Below are positions 12,988-19,022 of a stretch of 21,474 nucleotides of DNA, piece by piece. The DNA comes from a virus. The stretch is taken from IMG/VR virus record IMGVR_UViG_3300046836_000330, positions 1 through 21,474 of that record. The stretch is one strand, 5' to 3'. The position numbers and the translations under genes were made by a program. The notes under the pieces were generated by a model. The model did not search any database. It was not told the origin of the DNA and saw nothing but the letters and a program-made list of their open reading frames with translations. Position 1 is the first letter of the stretch. Each line of letters starts with the position of its first letter.

Positions 12988-13216
12988 GATCTACCAGGCC
13001 AGTCGCGGGCGCACGACCTGCCGGGGCGCGAGCTGTGGCGCGCCGATCGAGTGGGCGGAAGTGGTCAACAGTGGTAAGCGGCTCTGCTTCGACGCGCCGA
13101 TCACGCCGCTGCGGACGTTCCCCGACGAGCGCGGCCGGCTGGTTGACGTCGTGGATCTGAGTCGTTCACACTGGGCGACCTGCCCCGACACGAAATCGTT
13201 TCGACGGAAAGGCTGA
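12968..13216 (+). CDS. Zinc-ribbon-like small protein, paralogue-like to the gene at 8983
   Basis: 82 residues from ATG 12968, inside the end of the acidic gene. CRGASC (residues 18-23), GAPIEWAEVVNSGKRL, PITPL and SHWATCP near residues 67-73 repeat the layout of the product of 8983 (C..C, PI.W, GK, SH...CP). A Cys2-His-Cys zinc site is likely. The C-terminus is basic (KSFRRKG). The function is unknown. Confidence 0.6.
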   Translation: MITKTIEIYQASRGRTTCRGASCGAPIEWAEVVNSGKRLCFDAPITPLRTFPDERGRLVDVVDLSRSHWATCPDTKSFRRKG

Positions 13217-13220
13217 AGCT

Positions 13221-13568
13221 ATGGCGGTCGTCGACACCCTGCTGATCCTGCTGGCCGTGCTCGGCTCGTCGCTCTTCCACTTCCGGCGCCTCGACGACCT
13301 GGCGGGCGCGCTCCGGGTTATCAGCTTCCAGGTGAAAAAGGACAGTGACATGAATCAAGAGATCCTCGACCTGCTCAAGAAGATCGACGACGAGACCGAT
13401 GCCGTCGCGAAGGAAGTCGCCGACCTGAAGGCCTCGATCGGCACCGGCATGTCGCCGGCCGACGTGCAGGTCGTGCACGACCGGCTCGCCGCGATCAGCG
13501 ATCGCCTCGAGGGCATCGCGGCCGACCCGGCCAACCCGGTGCCGCCGGCGCCCGCGCCCGTCGTCTAG
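13221..13568 (+). CDS. Membrane-anchored coiled-coil protein with possible second start
   Basis: 115 residues from ATG 13221. Residues about 3-20 (VVDTLLILLAVLGSSLFHF) are a likely membrane helix; the rest is coiled coil (ILDLLKKIDDETDAVAKEVA, DRLAAISDRLEGIA) with a Pro/Ala-rich tail. An internal in-frame ATG at 13350 has a better ribosome-binding site (AAGGA 13338-13342) than the first start, and the 72-residue product from there resembles short soluble coiled-coil proteins common in phages. Long anchored and short soluble forms may both be made. It is the last gene of the second early operon. Confidence 0.55.
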   Translation: MAVVDTLLILLAVLGSSLFHFRRLDDLAGALRVISFQVKKDSDMNQEILDLLKKIDDETDAVAKEVADLKASIGTGMSPADVQVVHDRLAAISDRLEGIAADPANPVPPAPAPVV

Positions 13569-13577
13569 CAAGAAAGC

Positions 13578-13629
13578 GTGTCATCGTGTGCAGGTCGTTG
13601 TTGACAACAACGGCGGCCTGCGCAAGACT
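13578..13629 (+). promoter_or_regulatory. Promoter 3 with perfect operator palindrome
   Basis: TTGACA (13601-13606), 17-base spacer, AAGACT (13624-13629). The -35 is the centre of GTTGTTGACAACAAC (13597-13611), identical to the palindrome of promoter 2. GTGTCA (13578-13583) and GTGCAG (13588-13593) lie upstream with the same 4-base gap as at promoter 2. The predicted leader is about 60 bases and contains a GTCGGC/GCCGAC stem; CTGTC near 13634 could pair with GACAG at 13686, touching the ribosome-binding site. Confidence 0.85.
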
Positions 13630-13695
13630 GTCCCTGTCGGGCACGTTTGGGTCGGCATACCGCCGGCCGACGCGCGCCGCCAAAGGACAGCCGCC

Positions 13696-14850
13696 ATGAA
13701 AACCGGACGCACGTTGCAGCAACTCGCCGCCGAGCTCGAACGTCAGACCGCTTCCCGCCGCGACTACATCGCACCCCAGGGCAAAGTCGAAGCCGTCGTC
13801 GTGACGGAGACGACCGAGAAAGTCGGCGAGGTCATCAACGGCCAGGTCGAGACCGAGACCTCGAGCGAGATCAAGATCACCGGCTTCAACGGCGACGCGC
13901 TCGCGCTCACCAACTACGCGCACGGGCAGCTCGCCGACCATCTCGAGATTCCCCGCAAGTATTACGACCGCACGCGCTCGCTGCAGCCCGAGCTGCTCGC
14001 CGAGAACATCAACACCTGGCTGCGCGCCGACCCGGCCAACAAGCGCATGATCCGCACGCTCGACGGGCGCGTGCGCGGCATCCTCTCGCCGAAGTTCCGA
14101 CCGCTCGACAACTTCGACCTCGCCGGCGCCGTGCTGCCGACCCTCATCGAGCACGAAGTCGAGATCACGAGCTGCGAGCTCACCGAGACCCGCATGTATA
14201 TCAAGGGCATCCTGCCGGCGCTGAGCGACGTCATCCCGGCCGGCCTGGCGCTCGGCGAAGGGCACAACGCCCTCGACCGGGGCACGGTCGTCGCGGCCGT
14301 CGTCATCAGCAACAGCGACATCGGCAACGGCACGCTGCGCGTCGAGCCGAGCGTGTTCACGACGTTCTGCACGAACCTGGCGATCCTGAAGGATGCCGCG
14401 ATGCGCAAGTATCACGCGGGCCGCGCGAACCAGACGACCGGGGAGACCTGGGAAGTGTTCGCCGACGACACGCGCAAGGCCGACGACGCCGCCTTCTGGC
14501 TCAAGGTGCGCGACGTCACGAAGGCGGCCTTCGACGCCGACCAGTTCCGGGCGGCCGTCGCGCGGATCCGCAAGGCGGCCAACACGATCATCCCGAGCGA
14601 CGACATCGCGGCCGTCGTCGAGATGACCATCGAAGAGCTCAAGCTGCCGACGTCGACCAACGGCGGCATCCTGAAGGCGCTCGCGGCCGGCGGCGACATG
14701 ACGCAGTGGGGGCTCTCGTCGGCGCTCACGCGCGTCGCGAACACCCAGGCCGACTACGAGACCGCGACGCTGCTCGAGCGCGCCGGCGGCGAAGTGCTGG
14801 CCCTGCAGGGCGGCGCCTGGAAGCGGATCGCCGAAGCGACCGCCGCGTAG
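13696..14850 (+). CDS. DUF932 phage/plasmid-like protein
   Basis: 384 residues. ATG 13696 is chosen because AAAGGA (13682-13687) precedes it; the open frame further upstream lies in promoter 3 and is non-coding. The sequence matches the DUF932 pattern: FNGDALALTNYAHGQLADHL, IPRKYYDRTRSLQPELLAEN, MIRTLDGRVRGILSPKFRPL, then VVISNSDIGNGTLRVEPSVF and AAMRKYHAGR. DUF932 proteins occur widely in phages and plasmids, often near recombination genes, but their activity is not established. It is transcribed alone, between promoter 3 and the terminator at 14861, which suggests a product needed in larger amounts or separately timed. Confidence 0.8.
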   Translation: MKTGRTLQQLAAELERQTASRRDYIAPQGKVEAVVVTETTEKVGEVINGQVETETSSEIKITGFNGDALALTNYAHGQLADHLEIPRKYYDRTRSLQPELLAENINTWLRADPANKRMIRTLDGRVRGILSPKFRPLDNFDLAGAVLPTLIEHEVEITSCELTETRMYIKGILPALSDVIPAGLALGEGHNALDRGTVVAAVVISNSDIGNGTLRVEPSVFTTFCTNLAILKDAAMRKYHAGRANQTTGETWEVFADDTRKADDAAFWLKVRDVTKAAFDADQFRAAVARIRKAANTIIPSDDIAAVVEMTIEELKLPTSTNGGILKALAAGGDMTQWGLSSALTRVANTQADYETATLLERAGGEVLALQGGAWKRIAEATAA

Positions 14851-14860
14851 ACTCTCAACC

Positions 14861-14898
14861 GAGCCGGGCGTCGGCGAAGGGCGCCCGGCTCTTCTCTC
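14861..14898 (+). terminator. Intrinsic terminator of the DUF932 gene
   Basis: A perfect 10-bp GC stem, GAGCCGGGCG (14861-14870) and CGCCCGGCTC (14882-14891), with loop TCGGCGAAGGG, followed by TTCTCTC. The stem is strong, the T-run modest. The loop shares CGGCGA with the hairpins at 2472 and 15297. Confidence 0.75.
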
Positions 14899-14910
14899 AG
14901 GAGCGCACAC

Positions 14911-15288
14911 ATGGACGAGACCAAGATCCCGCGCGACGACTTCTCGACCCGCCGCCGGCAGCTCGAGATCAACCCGGCCGCGATCGTGGCGAGCTCGCGC
15001 GTCGACATCCTCGACTTCTACGGCAACCTCGAGACCTGGACGATCGACACGTTCCGGGCCGACGGCGACACGACCGCCTTCATCCAGCGCATGAGTGCCG
15101 ACGGCGCGATCCGGCTCGTGCTGCCGCCGCAGATCATGCGGTCGCTCGCACGGCAGACGATGGCGGCCGTCGACAAGCTGCGATCGCGGGCGGCGCGCAA
15201 GGCCGTCGACACCCGCCGCTCGCGCGGCGACGTGCTCGGCAACAAGACCGCGCTCGAGAACGCGCGGAAGGCTCGGCGAAAGAAGTAG
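14911..15288 (+). CDS. Hypothetical phage protein with basic C-terminal tail
   Basis: 125 residues from ATG 14911 with AGGAG at 14899-14903. The centre has strand-rich segments (DILDFYGNLETWTIDTFRAD, GAIRLVLPPQIMRSLARQ), followed by a very basic helix (LRSRAARKAVDTRRSRGDV, ARKARRKK). The RLVLP...IA.Q pattern is common in uncharacterised phage proteins; the tail suggests nucleic-acid binding. It is bracketed by terminators at 14861 and 15297, so it must have a weak promoter of its own or rely on read-through. Confidence 0.65.
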   Translation: MDETKIPRDDFSTRRRQLEINPAAIVASSRVDILDFYGNLETWTIDTFRADGDTTAFIQRMSADGAIRLVLPPQIMRSLARQTMAAVDKLRSRAARKAVDTRRSRGDVLGNKTALENARKARRKK

Positions 15289-15296
15289 CATCACGG

Positions 15297-15332
15297 CGAG
15301 AGGCCGGTCGGCGAGGCCGGCCTTCTCGTTTT
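15297..15332 (+). terminator. Intrinsic terminator
   Basis: Arms CGAGAGGCCGG (15297-15307) and CCGGCCTTCTCG (15317-15328) pair over 11 bp with one bulged T, loop TCGGCGAGG, followed by TTTT and further T/C-rich sequence. This is the best-formed intrinsic terminator in the window. Confidence 0.8.
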
Positions 15333-15366
15333 CACTTCCACTTTTGACTTCCAGGGAGCGACGACA

Positions 15367-15612
15367 ATGAAGGTTCTGGTCTGCATCGGCTGCGCGTATC
15401 GGCACTGTGTCGACGCGCTCGAGCGTGGCGAGGATCCGGGGAAGCCGCCGACGTTCGACCAGTCGCCGGCCGAGCACATGGCGAGTCATCACCCTGACCC
15501 GCAGCGCGAGCAGGCCGAGCTGCACGCGCGGATCAACAAGCTGCCGGCCGAAGCGTTCCGGCTGCTGATGCACGACCTCGGCAACGCGACGCCCACGAAG
15601 GAGAGGCACTGA
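15367..15612 (+). CDS. Small Cys/His-containing phage protein
   Basis: 81 residues from ATG 15367 with GGGAG at 15355-15359. CIGCAYRHC (residues 6-14) and HMASHHPDP (about 37-45) could form a zinc site. The remainder is helical (REQAELHARINKLPAEAFRL). Not recognised. It is the first gene after the terminator and starts the run of small genes leading to terS. Confidence 0.6.
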   Translation: MKVLVCIGCAYRHCVDALERGEDPGKPPTFDQSPAEHMASHHPDPQREQAELHARINKLPAEAFRLLMHDLGNATPTKERH

Positions 15613-15613
15613 C

Positions 15614-16057
15614 ATGAAGGTCACACGCACGCGAACCACGAAGGGGATCACGCGCCGGATCGGCCGGCTCTGCTGGTTCCTCGACCCGCGCACCGGCGAG
15701 TGCGTCGAGGGCTTCTACCGGCACGGCCGGCGCGTCGAGCGCCACGTGAAGGGCACGACGACCCGCACCGAGCGCCGCGACCCGACGACCGGGCAGCTCG
15801 TCGGCGTCGACTACGACTGCGAGATGCAGATCTTCCGGCTGCCGGCTTCGGTGCCGATTCACTTCGGGATGGCGCCGACGAAGCTGCTGCAGGGGCAGAC
15901 CTGCGGGCACTGCGGCGAGCCGTGGCCCTGCACGGTCATCACGGGCAAGAGCCGGCACAACGCCGAAGAGGTCGCGCGGCATCACGTCGCCCGGCCCGAT
16001 CCCGGCATCACGCAGGCCGACGCCGCCTTCGCAGCGGCGCGCCAGGTGGAAGACTGA
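15614..16057 (+). CDS. Hypothetical CxxC phage protein
   Basis: 147 residues from ATG 15614, one base after the previous stop. The N-terminal half is basic and beta-like (RIGRLCWFLDPRTGECVEGF, RTERRDPTTGQLVGVDYDC). Near residue 102, CGHCGEPWPC gives three cysteines in a zinc-ribbon-like turn, followed by HNAEEVARHHVARPDP. This arrangement of CGHCGE.WPC is frequent in small phage proteins. The function is unknown. Confidence 0.6.
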   Translation: MKVTRTRTTKGITRRIGRLCWFLDPRTGECVEGFYRHGRRVERHVKGTTTRTERRDPTTGQLVGVDYDCEMQIFRLPASVPIHFGMAPTKLLQGQTCGHCGEPWPCTVITGKSRHNAEEVARHHVARPDPGITQADAAFAAARQVED

Positions 16058-16287
16058 TGACACCCCCAGGCCTGCAGGTCATCCTCGAGCAGCTCGTCGA
16101 CGGGCACGGGCTCAAGGCCGTGCTCGAGGCCCTCGCCGAGACCTGTCAGCTCAAGGCCGCGCACGTGGCCGAGGCCTGGCAGGATCCGACACTCACGCGC
16201 CGGTGGGAGCAGGCCGGTAAGGCCGTCGACACCTGCTCGGCGCGCACGCCGATCGTCGACCTGGCGCACCTGGAAGGGCGGCCCTGA
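16057..16287 (+). CDS. Hypothetical helical protein
   Basis: 76 residues from ATG 16057 (TGATG overlap). The segment QVILEQLVDGHGLKAVLEAL followed by LAETCQLKAAHVAEAWQD looks like a short helical repeat found in small phage proteins. No function is assigned. It overlaps the next gene by one base. Confidence 0.6.
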   Translation: MTPPGLQVILEQLVDGHGLKAVLEALAETCQLKAAHVAEAWQDPTLTRRWEQAGKAVDTCSARTPIVDLAHLEGRP

Positions 16288-16487
16288 TGGATCCCAACAC
16301 CAACCTCGAGCGGCAGCGCGAGCTCGTGAAGGCCATCAGGGATCTCTGCACGTCGCCGGCGTCGCTCGAAAACTTCGCTGAGCAGCTCGAGGCGCTCGCG
16401 AACGAGCTCGCCGATCTCGTCGAGGCCCTCGACCAGTGGCTCGTCGCCGGCGGCTTCCGCCCGCTGCCCTGGCTCACCCGCTACTAG
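16287..16487 (+). CDS. Small coiled-coil-like protein upstream of the packaging genes
   Basis: 66 residues from ATG 16287 (TGATG overlap). A leucine-rich charged helix (RQRELVKAIRDLCTS, then FAEQLEALANELADLVEALD) makes up most of the chain, ending in an aromatic tail (FRPLPWLTRY). Not recognised. It is the last gene before the structured non-coding region in front of terS. Confidence 0.6.
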   Translation: MDPNTNLERQRELVKAIRDLCTSPASLENFAEQLEALANELADLVEALDQWLVAGGFRPLPWLTRY

Positions 16488-16489
16488 CT

Positions 16490-16556
16490 TTCCCGACCGG
16501 CGGGAAGGGTCGCACCGGGGCGGCTCTTCCCTTCTACCGCGACCCCCCTGTAGACT
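16490..16556. promoter_or_regulatory. Structured non-coding region before terS (terminator / packaging-site candidate)
   Basis: Nested inverted repeats: TTCCCG/CGGGAA (16490-16495 and 16501-16506) is a compact hairpin; GGGAAG/CTTCCC (16502-16507 and 16526-16531) and GGGTCGC/GCGACCC (16507-16513 and 16539-16545) could form alternative, larger structures. A TAGACT at 16551-16556 matches the -10 of promoters 1 and 2, but no -35 box stands at the right distance. Position directly upstream of terS is usual for pac or cos sites. Confidence 0.45.
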
Positions 16557-16567
16557 CAACCGCACTT

Positions 16568-17086
16568 GTGAGTAAGAAGTCGGCGAAGGGGCTGCCCGCG
16601 CAGCTCGAAGCGTTCCTGCTGGTCTACGACGGCAACGGCGGCAACGGCACGAAGGCCTGGCGTGAGACACACCCGACCTGCACGAGCGACGTCGCCGCCG
16701 CGACCTCGAGCTACAAGGCCCTCAGAAAACCTCAGATCGCCCGCCGGCTCGGCGAGCTCCGCGAGGCCCGCTTCCGCCGGCTGCAGATGACCGGCGACGA
16801 GGCCCTCGGGCGCGTCGGCCTCGACGCCCGCGCCGACCTGCGCAAGCTCTACGACGAGCACGGCAAGCTGCTGCCGGTGCATCTCTGGCCCGATGACGTG
16901 GCGCTGTCGGTCAAGAGCATCAAACCAGGGCCCTTCGGCGACGCCGTGACGCTCAACGACAGCCTCGCCGCGCGCCGGCTGATCCTCGAGCAGAGCGGTA
17001 AGCTGAAGACGCCGGGCGCCTCGCTTCTCACGCTGGCGAAATTACTCGCCGGCGACTTCGACGACGACAAGGACGGTCAGCCATGA
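16568..17086 (+). CDS. terS: Terminase small subunit
   Basis: 172 residues. GTG 16568 gives VSKKSAKGLPAQLEAFLLVY, the normal beginning of this family; the frame is open further upstream, but that part is the structured non-coding region. Residues about 10-65 (FLLVYDGNGGNGTKAWRETH, SSYKALRKPQIARRLGELRE) form the helix-turn-helix DNA-recognition domain, and the rest (GRVGLDARADLRKLYDEHGK, LAARRLILEQSGKL) the oligomerisation part. TerS binds the packaging start site and regulates the large subunit. There is no good ribosome-binding site; the GTG lies 12 bases after a TAGACT hexamer, so a very short leader is possible. It overlaps the next gene by ATGA. Confidence 0.8.
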   Translation: MSKKSAKGLPAQLEAFLLVYDGNGGNGTKAWRETHPTCTSDVAAATSSYKALRKPQIARRLGELREARFRRLQMTGDEALGRVGLDARADLRKLYDEHGKLLPVHLWPDDVALSVKSIKPGPFGDAVTLNDSLAARRLILEQSGKLKTPGASLLTLAKLLAGDFDDDKDGQP

Positions 17087-17418
17087 AGTTCCTCTCGATC
17101 CTGCAGTTCCTCACCCCGCTGCTCGGCGCGCTGCTCAGCCAGGCGATTCCCGGCCTGCACCCGGCCGCCGTGCCGCACATCATCGCGGGCATCACGGGCG
17201 CGGAGTCGCTCGCGGCCGGCAGTGGCATCGACAAGAAGCGCGTCGCCATCCAGATCGCGCAGGATGGCCTCGAGGCGGCTCAGGCGCAGGGCGTGCCCTT
17301 CGACGCCGGCACGATCGCGCAGGACGTGCCGGCCGCCGTGCAGCTCGGCGTCGACGTCATCAACGCGCTGCACAAACACACGGCGGTCAACCCGGCCGAC
17401 ACGACGATGACCGACTGA
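17083..17418 (+). CDS. Small hydrophobic-start protein between terS and terL
   Basis: 111 residues from ATG 17083 (ATGA overlap). Residues about 2-22 (KFLSILQFLTPLLGALLSQA) are hydrophobic, then HIIAGITGAESLAAGSG, a helical middle (KKRVAIQIAQDGLEAAQAQG) and a polar tail. Proteins of this design with a helix pattern 'KK..A.QI...GL.A.' are frequent near phage terminases and are sometimes labelled holin-like; a holin role is not shown here because only one possible membrane helix is seen. Another possibility is a virion or packaging accessory. Confidence 0.6.
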   Translation: MKFLSILQFLTPLLGALLSQAIPGLHPAAVPHIIAGITGAESLAAGSGIDKKRVAIQIAQDGLEAAQAQGVPFDAGTIAQDVPAAVQLGVDVINALHKHTAVNPADTTMTD

Positions 17419-18908
17419 TGGGGCTGCTCGAGCGGGCGCGCACGCGACTACTGCGATGGGCGGCGCGCCCGGTCGACTTTGTAACGGAGCTCTTCGGCCC
17501 GATCGAGATCGACGACTTCCAGCTCGAGGCGCTGCGGATCATCGCGCAGCCGGCGCACGATCTGCGGCTCGCGCTGAAGGCCTGCAAGGGCCCAGGGAAG
17601 ACCGCGCTGCTCGCCTGGATCGGGCTCTGGTTCCTCGTCACGCGCCCGCACGCGCGCATCGGCGCGACGTCGATCACCGAGGGCAACCTCGACACGAACC
17701 TCTGGGCCGAGCTGCACAAGTGGGGCATGCGGTCAGAGTTTCTCAAGGCCGCGCTCACCTTCACGAAGACGCGCATCGCGCTCAGCGACGAGCCCGAGCT
17801 CGCCTTCATCGTCAAGCGCGCCTGGCCGAAGTCGGCCGACGCCGAGGCGCAGAGCAACGCGCTCGCCGGCCTGCACGGCGACTATGTGATGTGGCTCGCC
17901 GACGAGAGCGGCGGCTATCCGCAATCGCTCATGGTCACGCTCGAGGCGATCTTCTCGAGCTGCATCGAAGGCAAACTGATCCAGGCCGGCAACCCGACGC
18001 ACACGGCGGGCCCGCTGCATCGCGCGGTCACGATCGACCGCCATCTCTGGCACGTCATCACGATCACCGGCGACCCGGACGACCCGAAGCGATCGAAGCG
18101 CATCTCGCTCACCTGGGCGAAACAGCAGATCGCGCAGTATGGCCGCGACAACCCCTGGGTCATGGTGAACGTGCTCGGGCAGTTCCCGCCCTCGAGCATC
18201 AACGCCCTGCTCGGCATCGAAGACGTCGAGCGCGCGATGAAGCGACACCTGCAGCCCGACGTCTACTCGTGGGCCCAGAAGCGCATCAGCGTCGACGTCG
18301 CCCGCTTCGGCGACGACCGCACCGTCATCTGGCCGCGCCAGGGCCTCGCGAGCTTCAAGCCGATCATCATGCGCGGCGCCCGCACGACCGACATCGCGGC
18401 GCGCGTCGCGATGGCTCACACCCGCTGGCACAACGAGCTCGTGCTCGTCGACGACACGGGGCACTGGGGGCACGGCGTCATCGACAACCTGACCGTCGCC
18501 GGCGTGCCGTGCCTGGGCATCAACTACGCGAGCAAGGCGCTCAGCCCGCGCTACCGCAACCGGCGCTGCGAGTTCTGGCTGAAGGGCGCCGAAGCGATCA
18601 AGGCCGGCGCCGCGCTGCCGTATCTGCCCGAGATGGTCGGCGAGCTCACCGAGCCGACCTACACCTTCCTCAACGGCGTCTTCGTGCTCGAGGACAAAGA
18701 CCAGGTGAAGGAGCGGCTCGGCCGCTCGCCCGACCTGGCCGACGCTTACATGCAGAGCCACGCGATCGAAGACATGCCGTCGGACATGATGACGACCTTC
18801 GGGAAGCAGGCACACGCCACGACGATGGATGACCTCGCCGAGCGCCTCGAGCGCACCGTCGACGACCGCCCAGGCCACGCGCTGACCGAGTTCGATCCCT
18901 TCAAGTAG
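17418..18908 (+). CDS. terL: Terminase large subunit (ATPase and nuclease)
   Basis: 496 residues from ATG 17418 (TGATG overlap). The ATPase domain has Walker A KGPGKT (residues 57-62) and Walker B VMWLADE (Asp162, Glu163), with a coupling-type GNPT near 191-194. The RNase-H-like nuclease domain follows: ISVDVARFGDDRT (Asp293, Asp300), LVLVDDTGHWG (Asp345, Asp346) and DLADAYMQS (Asp439, Asp442). Both domains are intact and the length is usual. The enzyme cuts concatemeric DNA and drives it into the procapsid through the portal. It is followed by the parS-like palindrome and a hairpin, then a new group of genes. Confidence 0.9.
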   Translation: MGLLERARTRLLRWAARPVDFVTELFGPIEIDDFQLEALRIIAQPAHDLRLALKACKGPGKTALLAWIGLWFLVTRPHARIGATSITEGNLDTNLWAELHKWGMRSEFLKAALTFTKTRIALSDEPELAFIVKRAWPKSADAEAQSNALAGLHGDYVMWLADESGGYPQSLMVTLEAIFSSCIEGKLIQAGNPTHTAGPLHRAVTIDRHLWHVITITGDPDDPKRSKRISLTWAKQQIAQYGRDNPWVMVNVLGQFPPSSINALLGIEDVERAMKRHLQPDVYSWAQKRISVDVARFGDDRTVIWPRQGLASFKPIIMRGARTTDIAARVAMAHTRWHNELVLVDDTGHWGHGVIDNLTVAGVPCLGINYASKALSPRYRNRRCEFWLKGAEAIKAGAALPYLPEMVGELTEPTYTFLNGVFVLEDKDQVKERLGRSPDLADAYMQSHAIEDMPSDMMTTFGKQAHATTMDDLAERLERTVDDRPGHALTEFDPFK

Positions 18909-18911
18909 CAC

Positions 18912-18925
18912 GTTCCACGTGGAAC
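18912..18925. promoter_or_regulatory. parS-like palindrome (ParB-binding site candidate)
   Basis: GTTCCACGTGGAAC is a perfect 14-bp palindrome, flanked as cGTTCCACGTGGAACa. It matches the bacterial parS consensus tGTTNCACGTGNAACa at every position of the core and one flank; the GTTCCACGTGGAAC form is that of Pseudomonas-type parS. It lies four bases after the terL stop, and no other copy was seen in the window. Confidence 0.7.
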
Positions 18926-18951
18926 AAAGGCGCCGATCTGTCGGCCTTTGT
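18924..18951 (+). terminator. Hairpin after terL, overlapping the parS-like site
   Basis: ACAAAGGC (18924-18931) pairs with GCCTTTGT (18944-18951), extended by CGA/TCG inside with a 2-base bulge and loop TCTG. No T-run follows, so it is a weak intrinsic terminator or an mRNA-stabilising hairpin. Confidence 0.45.
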
Positions 18952-18969
18952 CGTCGACGTGTGTCGTCA

Positions 18970-19005
18970 CGACCACAGAGTCGTGTATCATCTCGACCAC
19001 AAGTC
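18970..19005 (+). promoter_or_regulatory. Possible promoter with direct repeats before the head-gene cluster
   Basis: TATCAT (18986-18991) is one base from the -10 consensus but lacks a clear -35 box. It lies between two near-identical copies of CGACCACAGAGTC (18970-18982) and CGACCACAAGTC (18994-19005), 24 bases apart. CACGAC/GTCGTG (18968-18985) is also an inverted repeat. An activator-dependent late promoter would fit, but this is inference. Confidence 0.35.
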
Positions 19006-19022
19006 ACCCCAGGAGAGCCCAA

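Noticed and set aside
14848-14853. TAGACT overlapping the DUF932 stop codon, as in promoters 1 and 2
   Set aside because: There is no -35 box or palindrome at the right distance, and a terminator follows directly.
13647-15347. 566-codon plus-strand open frame over DUF932
   Set aside because: It reads Arg/His-rich nonsense and runs through the promoter, the terminator at 14861 and into the next gene; it is a frame shadow.
13495-15693. 732-codon open frame on the minus strand, with similar long antisense frames at 654-1856 and 17733-19190
   Set aside because: They lie opposite well-supported genes (DUF932, the virion protein, terL), have Arg/Ala/Asp-rich compositions typical of reverse frames in GC-rich DNA, and show no domains or ribosome-binding sites.
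17083-17418. Holin
   Set aside because: Only one weak membrane helix is visible and the gene lies between terS and terL, so the name would be a guess.
17456-18832. 458-codon plus-strand frame inside terL
   Set aside because: The terL frame carries all ATPase and nuclease motifs; this one is an Arg-rich +1-type shadow.
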